Source: Alteromonas salexigens
Lineage (GTDB): Bacteria; Pseudomonadota; Gammaproteobacteria; Enterobacterales; Alteromonadaceae
Direction of reading: 5' to 3'
DNA length: 64,000 bases
NCBI RefSeq assembly: GCF_025628895.1
Contig: NZ_JAOTJC010000012.1
Coordinates: 62,001 to 126,000 of the forward strand
Within the stretch, counting starts at the first letter, position 1. Each line of letters begins with the position of its first letter. The notes beneath the pieces are model-generated. The model saw only the letters and a list, made by a program, of their open reading frames with translations. It had not been told where the DNA came from and did no database searches. Below, in pieces: positions 26,688 to 35,793 of this stretch. A program made the translations under genes and the position numbers.

Positions 26688-29354
26688 ATGACTGATATGA
26701 TGCACCAAGATGTGGATCCACAAGAAACCCAAGAGTGGTTGGATTCACTAGAGTCAGTTTTAGAAGAAGAAGGTACAGAACGGGCTCACTTCTTATTAGA
26801 ATCACTAATTGAAAAAGCACGCAGAAATGGTGCCCACTTACCCTATGATGCAACCACCGCATATATAAATACTATTCCGCCAGGTCAGGAACCCACAATG
26901 CCGGGCGACCAGACCATTGAAGGTAAAATTCGTAATGCGCTGCGCTGGAATGCCCTGATGATGGTATTGCGTGCGTCGAAGAAGAACCTGGAGCTGGGCG
27001 GACATATCTCTAGCTTTGCGTCATCTGCCATGCTGTACGATGTGGGCTTTAACCACTTCTACCGCGCGCCAAACGAAAAAGACGGCGGGGATTACGTATT
27101 CTATCAAGGCCACGTCTCCCCAGGCATTTACTCACGCGCATACATTGAAGGACGTCTGACTGAAGAGCAGCTGGACGGTTTTCGTCAGGAAGTAGACGGC
27201 AAAGGCCTGTCTTCTTACCCGCATCCTAAGCTAATGCCTGATTTCTGGCAGTTCCCCACCGTGTCGATGGGCTTAGGCCCAATGCAGGCAATTTATCTGG
27301 CCCGCTTCCTGAAGTACCTTACCGACCGTGGTATCAAAGACTGTTCAGAGCAGCGCGTATGGTGCTACCTGGGTGACGGCGAGTGTGACGAGCCGGAAAC
27401 ATTGGGTGCCATCGGCCTGGCTTCACGGGAAGGTCTGGATAACCTGACGTTCGTTATCAACTGTAACCTGCAGCGTCTGGATGGCCCGGTGCGGGGTAAT
27501 GGCAAAATCATTCAGGAGCTGGAAGGCAACTTCCGTGGTGCTGGCTGGGAAGTCATTAAAGTTATTTGGGGTCGCTACTGGGATCCTCTGCTGGCCCGTG
27601 ATACGTCAGGCAAACTACTCGATCTGATGAACGAGACGGTAGATGGCGAATACCAGAACTTCAAAGCCAAAGGTGGCTCGTACACCCGTGAGAAGTTCTT
27701 TGGTAAATACCCTGAGCTGAAGGAAATGGTTGCCAATATGTCTGATGAAGACATCTGGCGCCTGAATCGTGGCGGACACGATCCGGTAAAAGTCTATGCT
27801 GCATATGATCGCGCCGTGAAAACCAAAGGCCGCCCTCAGGTTATCCTGGCGAAAACCGTTAAGGGGTATGGCATGGGCGCTGCCGGTGAAGGCAAGAACA
27901 TTGCCCACCAGGTGAAGAAAATGGACATGGAAGGCGTGAAAGCCTACCGCGACCGTTTCAATATTCCGGTAGACGACAGCGAGCTGGAAAACCTGCCGTA
28001 TTACAAGTTTGAAGACGACAGTGAAGAAATGAAGTACCTGCGCGAACGTCGCGAGGCACTGCATGGTTATATGCCGGTGCGTCGGGCTAAGTCGTCTGAA
28101 GACTTGCCTGCGCCTCCAATGAAAGCATTCGAAGCCGTAACGAAAGGCTCGGGCGATCGTGAGATTTCTACCACTATGGCCTTTGTGCGGGTACTGACTG
28201 CGCTGCTTAAAGACAAGCAGATCGGCAAGCGTATCGTGCCAATTATCCCGGATGAGGCCCGTACTTTCGGTATGGAAGGCCTGTTCCGTCAGGTTGGAAT
28301 TTACTCTTCACAAGGTCAGAAATACGAACCACAGGATTCTGATCAGGTTGCTTATTACCGTGAAGACAAGAAAGGCCAGGTTCTGCAGGAAGGTATAAAC
28401 GAACTGGGCGCAATGGCCTCGTGGCTGGCGGCGGGTACTTCCTACAGCCTGAATGACCTGCCGATGGTACCATTCTACATTTACTATTCTATGTTTGGCT
28501 TCCAGCGTGTTGGCGACATGGCATGGGCGGCAGGCGATTCACGGACCCGTGGCTTCCTGGTTGGCGGAACCGCAGGGCGTACTACGCTGAACGGCGAAGG
28601 CCTACAGCACCAGGATGGTCACAGCCATACGCAGGCTGCGCTCATTCCTAACTGTATCAGCTACGATCCCACCTACGGCTACGAAGTGGCGGTGATTGTG
28701 CAGGATGGTCTGCGTCGCATGTTTGAAGAACAGGAAGACGTGTTCTACTACCTGACTGTAATGAATGAAAACTACGTTCAGCCAGCCATGCCGAAAGATT
28801 GTGAAGAAGGCATAGTGAAAGGTATCTACAAGCTGGATACCGTGGGTAAAGGCAAGAAGAAAGTGAAACTGCTTGGCTCCGGTACCATTCTTGAGCAGGT
28901 ACGTGAAGCGGCCAAGACGCTGGCGGATGATTATGGCGTAGAAGCGGAAGTTTATTCGGTGACGTCGTTCAACGAACTCGCCCGGGACGGTATGGATTGT
29001 GACCGTCACAATATGCTGAATCCGGATGCGGATGCCAAAACTCCGTTCATCACACAGGTGCTGAATGAGGGTAACGATGGTCCTACCGTTGCGGCTACCG
29101 ATTACATTAAGAACTACGCCGATCAGGTGCGCAGCTTTGTACCGGGTTCATACCGGGTACTGGGAACCGATGGTTTCGGTCGCTCCGACAGCCGTGCCAA
29201 CCTGCGTCGTCATTTTGAAGTAGATGCGGCCCACGTGGCGTTTGCAGCACTGTATGAACTGCATAAAGCGGGCGATGTTGATGCCAAGACATTGTCCAAA
29301 GCCATGAAAGATCTGAACATTGATTCAGACAAAGTTAACCCGCTTTACGCGTAA
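26688..29354 (+). CDS. aceE: pyruvate dehydrogenase E1 component (homodimeric)
   Basis: AceE decarboxylates pyruvate with thiamine diphosphate and acetylates the lipoyl groups of AceF. The 888-residue product is the usual length and type: GGHISSFASSAMLYDVGFNHFYRA near residue 106, the ThDP-binding GDGECDEPE to NLTFVINCNLQRLDGPV near 230-265, and a transketolase C-terminal region with GRTTLNGEGLQHQDGHSH near 640. It follows pdhR by 167 bases and is 20 bases before aceF. Confidence 0.97.
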   Translation: MTDMMHQDVDPQETQEWLDSLESVLEEEGTERAHFLLESLIEKARRNGAHLPYDATTAYINTIPPGQEPTMPGDQTIEGKIRNALRWNALMMVLRASKKNLELGGHISSFASSAMLYDVGFNHFYRAPNEKDGGDYVFYQGHVSPGIYSRAYIEGRLTEEQLDGFRQEVDGKGLSSYPHPKLMPDFWQFPTVSMGLGPMQAIYLARFLKYLTDRGIKDCSEQRVWCYLGDGECDEPETLGAIGLASREGLDNLTFVINCNLQRLDGPVRGNGKIIQELEGNFRGAGWEVIKVIWGRYWDPLLARDTSGKLLDLMNETVDGEYQNFKAKGGSYTREKFFGKYPELKEMVANMSDEDIWRLNRGGHDPVKVYAAYDRAVKTKGRPQVILAKTVKGYGMGAAGEGKNIAHQVKKMDMEGVKAYRDRFNIPVDDSELENLPYYKFEDDSEEMKYLRERREALHGYMPVRRAKSSEDLPAPPMKAFEAVTKGSGDREISTTMAFVRVLTALLKDKQIGKRIVPIIPDEARTFGMEGLFRQVGIYSSQGQKYEPQDSDQVAYYREDKKGQVLQEGINELGAMASWLAAGTSYSLNDLPMVPFYIYYSMFGFQRVGDMAWAAGDSRTRGFLVGGTAGRTTLNGEGLQHQDGHSHTQAALIPNCISYDPTYGYEVAVIVQDGLRRMFEEQEDVFYYLTVMNENYVQPAMPKDCEEGIVKGIYKLDTVGKGKKKVKLLGSGTILEQVREAAKTLADDYGVEAEVYSVTSFNELARDGMDCDRHNMLNPDADAKTPFITQVLNEGNDGPTVAATDYIKNYADQVRSFVPGSYRVLGTDGFGRSDSRANLRRHFEVDAAHVAFAALYELHKAGDVDAKTLSKAMKDLNIDSDKVNPLYA

Positions 29355-29374
29355 GTTCACGGAGACTCAGAATT

Positions 29375-31381
29375 ATGTCAGATATCAAAGACGTTCTTGT
29401 ACCCGATCTTGGGGAAGACGAAGTTGAAGTTATTGAACTCTGCGTGGCAGAGGGTGATGACGTTGATGCCGAAGACTCGCTGGTTACCGTTGAAAGTGAC
29501 AAAGCCAGCATGGACATACCGGCGCCTTTCGCCGGTAAAGTAAAAGAGTTATGCGTCAACGTTGGCGACAAAATCTCGCAGGGCGACCTGCTGGCTAAAC
29601 TGGCTGCGGCCGGAGACGCTGGTGGCGATGACGCTGATGAGCAGGAAGATACTGAATCTCAGCCAGCGGCAGAGGAACAGTCTCAAGCTGAAGAGAAGCA
29701 AGAAGCTGCGCCGGCCAAAGAGAAAAGTAACGGCAGCGGCGGTAGCAAAACCATTGAAGTTAACGTGCCTGACATCGGCGACGAATCTGAAGTGGACGTG
29801 ATTGAAGTTCTGGTAGCCGAAGGCGACACGGTTGAGGCAGAAGACGGCCTGATCACGCTGGAAACCGACAAAGCGACGATGGATGTGCCATCGCCCCAGG
29901 CCGGCAAAGTTGTCAGTCTGTCGGTTAAAGAAGGTGATAAAGTCAGTGAAGGTTCACTCGTCCTGACACTGGAAGTGGCCGGTGACGATGACGGCGAACA
30001 AGCCGCACAGGACGATGGCGCTGATGACGCGAAGGCCGACAGCAATAGCGGCGAGAGCGCAGCTGAAGCTACCGAAGAAGAAATTGAAGTTAAGGTACCT
30101 GATATCGGTGATGACGCCGACGTGGACGTTATCGAGATTCTGGTTGCCGAAGGTGACACCATCGAAGCCGAAGATGGCCTAATTACCCTGGAAACCGACA
30201 AAGCCACCATGGACGTGCCTGCCCCGAAAGGCGGCACCGTAACCAAGCTGTTGGTGAAGCAGGGCGACAAGGTCTCGGAAGGCTCTTCGGTACTGATGCT
30301 GAAAGTAAAGGGTGAAGCCCCGAAATCAGACAGCAAGCCGGCACCAAAACAGGAGTCGCAAAAGCAGTCTGAGTCGTCTTCCAAAGACAGTGGCCGTCCG
30401 AAGCCACCACCGGTTCCGCATCACCCCTCTGCCGGTGAGAAACCAAAAACCGGCAAGGTGCATGCGTCACCCTCCGTACGCCGTCTGGCTCGGGAGTTTG
30501 GTGTCGATTTGACACAGGTAAATGGCAGCGGTCGCAAGGGACGGATTCTGAAAGAAGACGTTCAGTCGTACGTCAAATACGAGTTGTCACGGCCGAAGGC
30601 CACAGCCGGTGCTGTCGGTGACGGTGGCAATGGTGGCTTGCAGGTTATCGCACCACCTAAAGTTGATTTTTCTAAGTTCGGTGAAGTGGAAGAGAAGCCA
30701 CTTACCCGCATTCAGAAGATATCCGGACCTAACCTGCACCGTAACTGGGTAACCATTCCTCACGTTACGCAGTTTGAAGAAGCAGATATCACCGATCTGG
30801 AAGCGTTCCGTAAAGATCAGAATGCCATTGCTGAAAAGCGTAAGCTGGGGGTCAAAATCACTCCGCTGGTATTCATGATGAAAGCGGCGGCCGATGCATT
30901 GAAAGCCTACCCGGTCTTCAATACGTCATTGTCAGCGGACGGTGAGTCACTGATCCAGAAGAAATACTTCCACATAGGTATTGCGGTAGACACCCCGGGA
31001 GGCCTGGTGGTGCCAGTGGTTCGTGATGTCGATAAAAAAGGCATCATGGAACTGTCCCGTGAGCTGATGGAACTTAGCGTTAAAGCCCGTGACGGTAAGC
31101 TGAAAGCCGCCGATATGCAGGGTAGCTGCTTCACCATCTCTAGTCTGGGTGGAATCGGCGGCACCGCATTCACACCTATTGTGAATGCGCCTGACGTAGC
31201 TATTCTTGGCGTGTCGAAAAGCGACATGAAGCCTAAGTGGAATGGCAAAGAGTTCGAACCGCGTCTGATGGTGCCATTGTCACTGTCATACGACCACCGG
31301 GTAATTGACGGTGCGGTAGCGGCACGCTTTGCAGTACACATGAAGAATGTACTGGAAGACATGCGTCAGATGCTGCTGTAA
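29375..31381 (+). CDS. aceF: pyruvate dehydrogenase E2, dihydrolipoyl acetyltransferase with three lipoyl domains
   Basis: AceF forms the core of the complex and transfers the acetyl group to CoA. The 668-residue product has three N-terminal lipoyl domains at about 5-78, 127-200 and 234-308, with lipoyl lysines in ESDKASMD, ETDKATMD and ETDKATMD. Acidic, Ala-rich and Lys-rich linkers separate them. A peripheral-subunit-binding domain follows (VHASPSVRRLAREFG, about 362-398), then the catalytic domain with SYDHRVIDGA near the C-terminus. A terminator separates it from lpdA. Confidence 0.97.
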   Translation: MSDIKDVLVPDLGEDEVEVIELCVAEGDDVDAEDSLVTVESDKASMDIPAPFAGKVKELCVNVGDKISQGDLLAKLAAAGDAGGDDADEQEDTESQPAAEEQSQAEEKQEAAPAKEKSNGSGGSKTIEVNVPDIGDESEVDVIEVLVAEGDTVEAEDGLITLETDKATMDVPSPQAGKVVSLSVKEGDKVSEGSLVLTLEVAGDDDGEQAAQDDGADDAKADSNSGESAAEATEEEIEVKVPDIGDDADVDVIEILVAEGDTIEAEDGLITLETDKATMDVPAPKGGTVTKLLVKQGDKVSEGSSVLMLKVKGEAPKSDSKPAPKQESQKQSESSSKDSGRPKPPPVPHHPSAGEKPKTGKVHASPSVRRLAREFGVDLTQVNGSGRKGRILKEDVQSYVKYELSRPKATAGAVGDGGNGGLQVIAPPKVDFSKFGEVEEKPLTRIQKISGPNLHRNWVTIPHVTQFEEADITDLEAFRKDQNAIAEKRKLGVKITPLVFMMKAAADALKAYPVFNTSLSADGESLIQKKYFHIGIAVDTPGGLVVPVVRDVDKKGIMELSRELMELSVKARDGKLKAADMQGSCFTISSLGGIGGTAFTPIVNAPDVAILGVSKSDMKPKWNGKEFEPRLMVPLSLSYDHRVIDGAVAARFAVHMKNVLEDMRQMLL

Positions 31382-31392
31382 TGCAGCCAAAC

Positions 31393-31430
31393 GTAAAGGG
31401 GAGTGGTTCATTCCCCTTTACGCCTTTTTT
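31393..31430 (+). terminator. terminator after aceF
   Basis: A stem of about 11 bp (GTAAAGGGGAG pairing with TTCCCCTTTAC, one G-T pair) is followed by GCCTTTTTT. It separates aceEF from lpdA, which has its own promoter. Confidence 0.75.
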
Positions 31431-31452
31431 CAGGCAATTAGGCCTACTTAGC

Positions 31453-31482
31453 TTTACAGGGCTTGTTGCCACTAGTTAAAAT
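31453..31482 (+). promoter_or_regulatory. candidate lpdA promoter
   Basis: A -35 TTTACA (31453-31458) and a -10 TAAAAT (31477-31482) are separated by 18 bases. A short palindrome, ATGCGT and ACGCAT, lies at the predicted start. A separate lpdA promoter is expected because E3 is shared with the 2-oxoglutarate dehydrogenase and glycine cleavage systems. Confidence 0.5.
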
Positions 31483-31531
31483 TCATGCGTTTTACGCATT
31501 TTTACTATTTTGGACAGGATTTGAGGTCACG

Positions 31532-32953
31532 ATGAGCGAAATAAAAACTCAGCTAGTTGTATTGGGCGCCGGGCCGGGCGGCTACTCCGCGGCATTCCGC
31601 GCTGCCGACTTGGGCATTGAAACAGTCATTGTTGATGCCAGGGAAACACTGGGTGGGGTGTGTCTTAACGTAGGGTGTATTCCTTCGAAAGCACTGCTGC
31701 ACGTGGCAAAGGTGATGAAAGAAGCTGATCACCTGTCCAATCACGGCGTGTCGTTCGGCAAGCCTGAAATTGATTTGGATAAGCTAAGAGATTACAAAGA
31801 CAGTGTGGTCGGCCAGTTGACCAAAGGTCTCGACGGCATGTCTAAAATGCGCAAAGTAAAACACGTTCAGGGTTACGGTAAATTTACCGGAGCCAACACC
31901 CTGGAAGTGGAAGGTAAAGATGGCAAGACCACAATCTCCTTCGATAACGCCATTATTGCTGCAGGCTCTGAGCCGGTATCTCTGCCCTTTATCCCAGAAG
32001 ATGATCGGGTAATCGACTCAACCGGCGCGCTGGAAATGAAAGATATTCCAGAGAAAATGCTGGTGCTGGGAGGCGGTATTATCGGCCTGGAAATGGGCAC
32101 AGTATACGAAGCACTGGGCTCAAAAATTGACGTGGTGGAGTTCCTCGACCAACTTATTCCGGCAGCCGATAAAGACATCATGAAAGTCTTCATGAAGGCT
32201 TACAAAGACAAGTTTAATGTCATGCTGGAAACCAAGGTGACCAACGTTGAAGCAAAAGACGATGGTCTGTACGTGACCTTTGAAGGTAAGAAAGCACCTT
32301 CTGAACCAGTACGTTATGACAAGGTACTGGTAGCAGTAGGTCGTCGCCCCAATGGTAAACTGTTTGATGCGGATAAAGCCGGTGTTGAAGTGGATGACAA
32401 AGGTTTCATCAACGTTGACAAGCAAATGCGCACTAACGTTAGCCATATTCACGCCATTGGCGACATAGTTGGTCAGCCTATGCTGGCGCACAAAGCCGTA
32501 CACGAAGGCCATGTAGCCGCAGAAGTTATCTCTGGTATGAAGCATTACTTCGACCCGCGTGCTATTCCATCAGTCGCGTACACTGAGCCGGAAGTTGCCT
32601 GGGTTGGTCTGACTGAGAAAGAAGCGAAAGAACAGGGCGTAAGCTACGAAACGGCTTCGTTCCCGTGGTCAGCCTCTGGCCGCGCTATTGCTTCTGATGC
32701 GACCACAGGTCTGACGAAGATGATCTTCGATAAAGACAGTGGCCGGGTAATTGGTGGCGCAATGGTCGGTACCAATGCCGGTGAGATGTTAGGCGAAATC
32801 GGCCTGGCTATTGAAATGGGTGCGGACGCAGAAGATGTTGCTCTGACAATTCATGCTCACCCAACGCTGAATGAGTCGATTGGCCTGGCGTCAGAAATTT
32901 TTGAAGGCAGCATCACGGATATGCCAAATCCGAAGGCCAAGAAAAAGAAATAA
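31532..32953 (+). CDS. lpdA: dihydrolipoamide dehydrogenase (E3)
   Basis: LpdA reoxidises dihydrolipoamide for the pyruvate and 2-oxoglutarate dehydrogenases and for the glycine cleavage system, whose gcvTHP genes are also in this window. The start at 31532 (MSEIKTQLVVLGAGPGGYSAAFRAADLG) is the conserved one; the upstream extension is not. The 473-residue product has the FAD motif at 10-15, the redox pair GGVCLNVGCIPSKALL near 44, the NAD motif LGGGIIGLEMG near 180, and the interface HAHPTLNES with the catalytic His. Confidence 0.97.
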   Translation: MSEIKTQLVVLGAGPGGYSAAFRAADLGIETVIVDARETLGGVCLNVGCIPSKALLHVAKVMKEADHLSNHGVSFGKPEIDLDKLRDYKDSVVGQLTKGLDGMSKMRKVKHVQGYGKFTGANTLEVEGKDGKTTISFDNAIIAAGSEPVSLPFIPEDDRVIDSTGALEMKDIPEKMLVLGGGIIGLEMGTVYEALGSKIDVVEFLDQLIPAADKDIMKVFMKAYKDKFNVMLETKVTNVEAKDDGLYVTFEGKKAPSEPVRYDKVLVAVGRRPNGKLFDADKAGVEVDDKGFINVDKQMRTNVSHIHAIGDIVGQPMLAHKAVHEGHVAAEVISGMKHYFDPRAIPSVAYTEPEVAWVGLTEKEAKEQGVSYETASFPWSASGRAIASDATTGLTKMIFDKDSGRVIGGAMVGTNAGEMLGEIGLAIEMGADAEDVALTIHAHPTLNESIGLASEIFEGSITDMPNPKAKKKK

Positions 32954-32973
32954 TGGTTTAACAGCCGAATCAG

Positions 32974-33001
32974 AAAGCGAGGCTATTGCCTCGCTTTTTT
33001 T
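32974..33001 (+). terminator. terminator after lpdA
   Basis: A 10-bp stem AAAGCGAGGC / GCCTCGCTTT with a TATT loop is followed by a T-run. This is a strong intrinsic terminator. Confidence 0.9.
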
Positions 33002-33189
33002 ATGTCTGAAGCTAATCAGATGATCCTATTTTACTCCACGGCATATTCAGTGGCGGTAGAGTCCAGCTTAAGCAACTGAATGCTCTCATTACACTATTTC
33101 AAGGCGCCCTGAATGTGCGCACAGGTACCGGATCGCGCGGTTAGTCAGTATACTGAATGGTATCGACATTAAGGAGCGGCTCTGCAGCC

Positions 33190-33465
33190 ATGAAAAACAC
33201 CCCATCACCGGCCTCTGCTCAGCTGGAATTCTTTACGGTTCCCAGCCCGTGCATCGGTGTGTGTGAGTCAGGACCACGGGGATACTGCAGAGGCTGCTAC
33301 CGAAGCCGCGATGAACGGCTGTACTGGTTGAAAGTTGATGACGCCACCCGGCGTAAAATCATTAGCGCCTGCCAACGCCGTAAACAGGCGGCCCAGCGTA
33401 AACAGCAGCAAGTGTCTGAGCCAGCGCCGCCCGGGCCGCAACAACCCGACTTATTTGACGAGTAA
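33190..33465 (+). CDS. DUF1289 family small protein
   Basis: The product is 91 residues from the ATG at 33190, which follows AAGGAG at rather long spacing (13 bases). An in-frame ATG at 33157 is an alternative but lies upstream of that ribosome site. The DUF1289 signature is clear: PCIGVCESG, then CRGCYRSRDERLYW, a four-cysteine motif followed by a conserved Arg-Trp region. The C-terminus is a basic Gln/Arg stretch and an acidic PDLFDE tail. Proteins of this family are thought to bind iron or zinc; the role is unknown. Confidence 0.8.
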   Translation: MKNTPSPASAQLEFFTVPSPCIGVCESGPRGYCRGCYRSRDERLYWLKVDDATRRKIISACQRRKQAAQRKQQQVSEPAPPGPQQPDLFDE

Positions 33466-33483
33466 AGCCGGTGGTCCATTGAC

Positions 33484-33505
33484 AACTCTGGGTGATACCA
33501 GAGTT
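33484..33505. repeat. hairpin between convergent small genes
   Basis: An 8-bp perfect stem AACTCTGG / CCAGAGTT with a six-base loop lies between the DUF1289 gene and the convergent zinc-ribbon gene, overlapping the latter's stop by two bases. There is no T-run, so terminator activity is uncertain. Confidence 0.4.
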
Positions 33506-33710
33506 ATTCGTTCGGGTAGGGATCTTGCGGTGCATCGCCCTGACCGCTGACAATTCGCCAGGCATTTTCTGTATGGGGTTTATTCTCGGGATTAGGGCAG
33601 GGCGGGAGTGAGCTTTTCGACTGATTGGAGAGCCGGTAGCCACAGTCTGCACACTCATAGGTGCCGGCTGAGACATCACTGCCATAAGGGACGGTTTTTT
33701 CTGCTGTCAT
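33504..33710 (-). CDS. small zinc-ribbon-like protein
   Basis: The 68-residue product starts at the ATG at 33710, which has a strong ribosome site (AAAGGAG seven bases upstream); a longer frame begins inside that site. It contains YECADCGYRL near residue 20 and a later SLPPCPNP, a rubredoxin-like or zinc-ribbon arrangement with three cysteines. The C-terminus is acidic and Pro-rich. No named family was recognised with confidence. The ribosome site and the cysteine motif make it likely to be real. Confidence 0.6.
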   Translation of the reverse strand: MTAEKTVPYGSDVSAGTYECADCGYRLSNQSKSSLPPCPNPENKPHTENAWRIVSGQGDAPQDPYPNE

Positions 33711-33817
33711 AACATAACTCCTTTGCATATTATTCGATGGCCTGCACGGGCAGACCCTTGTTTATGCATTCGTTACCGGAGCTAATTTAGATTACTTAAT
33801 GTTCTTCGGGCGACCCT

Positions 33818-33842
33818 TTCAGTGGCGACGTCCTTCACTGAA
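33818..33842. repeat. inverted repeat upstream of the HDOD gene
   Basis: TTCAGTG and CACTGAA form a perfect 7-bp inverted repeat with an eleven-base spacer, about 70 bases upstream of the predicted promoter -10. It could be an operator. Confidence 0.3.
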
Positions 33843-33906
33843 TCCTACAAGTATTTATTTTTTTACCTTTGTTGCGCAGCGTGCAGGCTGTGTTTTAGGC
33901 CACGCT

Positions 33907-33915
33907 TGTTATAAT
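33907..33915 (+). promoter_or_regulatory. extended -10 promoter of the HDOD gene
   Basis: TGTTATAAT is an extended -10 element with a consensus hexamer at 33910-33915. No good -35 is present, which is acceptable for extended -10 promoters. The predicted leader is about 25 bases. Confidence 0.5.
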
Positions 33916-33946
33916 ACCCGCCGCTAAAAATAAAGGATAACCGGCT

Positions 33947-34771
33947 ATGTCATTAACCAAACACGTCTCGCAAGCTACGCATTCGTTCACTTTCCCGGAT
34001 ATTTGTTTGCGGATCCGCGACGTGCTTGATGATCCACGTTCTGGGGCAGATGATATTGCCAGCATGATCAGTGTAGATCCCTCATTAACAGCGAAAGTCC
34101 TGCGACTGGCAAACAGCGCCTTATTTCGGTTTCCCGCAGAAATAGAGTCAATCACGAAAGCAGTAAATGTGATTGGGGGGGAAGCTTTGTACAACCTGGT
34201 GGTGGCGGAAACGGCCAACACGGCATTCCGGCATTTTGATTCTGCGAAGATTGACCTCGACAAGCACTGGTTCGAGTCAGTGTATTGTGGAATGGCGGCG
34301 AAATATCTGGCTAAGTCCGCCCGGCTGCGCGGTTCGGAACGCTTTTTCGTGATGGGGATCCTGCAGAACTTTGGTGAATTGGTGGTGGCAAAAAACTCCC
34401 CCGACGCCTATCAAACCTATAGTGACGACGAGCGGGAACTGGCACCAGAAATTCGTCAACTGGACCATTTCGGTTTTACCTTCAATACCTGTAGCGGTAC
34501 CATAATGGAAAGCTGGAAGCTGCCTATGCCTCTTTACTATCCGGTACTGCAGGTGCATCGGCAGGAAAAAATCCGGTCTGAAACGGACATTGGGATCCTG
34601 GCCTGTGCCAGACGTCTGACACTTCGAGAAAATCAACAAGAGCGATATGCAGAGATAGATGTTTTTTCTGCCGACATTGCCAACAGTGTAAAAGTAGAAG
34701 GGGAAACCCTGGGTAACACCGTAGAGTTTGCCAATAAAGAAGCAAACAAGGTGGCCGCACTTATTCGCTGA
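33947..34771 (+). CDS. HDOD domain-containing protein
   Basis: The 274-residue product is a single-domain HDOD protein. The domain spans about residues 15-205, with ISVDPSLTAKVLRLANSALFRFPAEIESITKAVNVIGGEAL near 40-85 being the most typical part, and an HWFESVYCGMAAKYLA helix near 107. HDOD proteins are non-catalytic HD-fold relatives linked to signalling, motility and stress. No output domain is fused here, so the partner is unknown. The gene appears monocistronic. Confidence 0.85.
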   Translation: MSLTKHVSQATHSFTFPDICLRIRDVLDDPRSGADDIASMISVDPSLTAKVLRLANSALFRFPAEIESITKAVNVIGGEALYNLVVAETANTAFRHFDSAKIDLDKHWFESVYCGMAAKYLAKSARLRGSERFFVMGILQNFGELVVAKNSPDAYQTYSDDERELAPEIRQLDHFGFTFNTCSGTIMESWKLPMPLYYPVLQVHRQEKIRSETDIGILACARRLTLRENQQERYAEIDVFSADIANSVKVEGETLGNTVEFANKEANKVAALIR

Positions 34772-34836
34772 TCCCTTACAACCAGTGCCAGGGAAGGACA
34801 ATACGACAACGTGCGCTAACAATTCAGTAATAATTT

Positions 34837-35649
34837 ATGAAACAAAATCTTGTCCTTCGGCTGCTTGGAGTGGGCTGCCTGGTGTGTCACGGCGCGGCGG
34901 TGGCCAGTGACCGTAATTTAATTCAAACTCTGTATCATGCCGACTTCGTGGCTGATGCCGATGATGATGTGCCGCGGTTTTCGCTGGATGGCGAACTGGG
35001 TGTGCTGGCGGCAACCGGCAACACTCATGCTACGTCGCTGAAAGCCGGTATTACGTCCGAGCAGGAAACCTATAACTGGAGTAACAGTTATTTTGCCGAG
35101 CTGCTGTATAAAGAAAGCGAAGTGTCCCAGGACGACAAAGTCTCACGGGAGAAAACCGCGCAGCGTTTTTTCGGGTACGCCCAGTTTGACTACAAGCTGA
35201 ATTATCCGGGCCGGCGTTTGTTCATGTACGCCGACTACGAAAACGATTCTTTTAATGGCTACGACTACCGTGCTTCATTAGCCGCGGGTTACTCTCAGCG
35301 GTTATGGCGAAACGAAGAAAGCGAGTTTCGCTATAGCATTGGTCCTGGCTACTCGTTTATTGCTCCTGAGGCTGATACCGTCACCTCGGCAAACGACGGC
35401 ATGATGCTGCGTGCGTCGGCCGAGTATCGTTACCGGTGGCCCTCTGGCGCGCGTTTTCGACAGTTTGTCAGTACGGAAACCGGTGCTAACAACACCCGTT
35501 CACGGTCTGAAACATCTGTCGCCGCTAACTTGTTTGGCTCTTTTGCGCTAAAAGTTTCAGTAATACTTAATCACGAAACTGATCCTGCTGATGAGGTTGC
35601 TTCGTTAAACACCGAAACTTCGATAGCGCTGGTTTACCAATTTTTCTGA
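34837..35649 (+). CDS. DUF481 outer-membrane beta-barrel protein, first copy
   Basis: The 270-residue product has a signal peptide (cleavage after GAAVAS, about residue 24), a linker, and a DUF481 (YdiY-like) domain from about residue 48. Alternating strands such as FSLDGELGVLAATGNTHATSLKAGI and the terminal aromatic VYQFF point to an outer-membrane barrel of about 12-14 strands. It is closely related to the next gene, sharing the GELG..TGNT, YRLFxxADYE and GPGYSF segments. The role of DUF481 proteins is unknown; some are linked to salt or pH stress. Confidence 0.82.
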   Translation: MKQNLVLRLLGVGCLVCHGAAVASDRNLIQTLYHADFVADADDDVPRFSLDGELGVLAATGNTHATSLKAGITSEQETYNWSNSYFAELLYKESEVSQDDKVSREKTAQRFFGYAQFDYKLNYPGRRLFMYADYENDSFNGYDYRASLAAGYSQRLWRNEESEFRYSIGPGYSFIAPEADTVTSANDGMMLRASAEYRYRWPSGARFRQFVSTETGANNTRSRSETSVAANLFGSFALKVSVILNHETDPADEVASLNTETSIALVYQFF

Positions 35650-35793
35650 TGTACCCGGACGGGTGTCTTTTGATGTGTAATTCGTTGCTATTACCATGAC
35701 GTTAGTTACCATAGCTTCAGAAAGTTTAATTTTGAACCAATAGCGCTGTCATCCGCACTTAATTTTGGATAATTAAATAACAAAGGAATACCT

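Noticed and set aside
29683..30384. Long minus-strand frame inside aceF (233 codons, Ser/Thr-rich)
   Set aside because: It is the antisense shadow of the Lys/Glu/Asp-rich lipoyl domains and linkers and has no ribosome site or family match.
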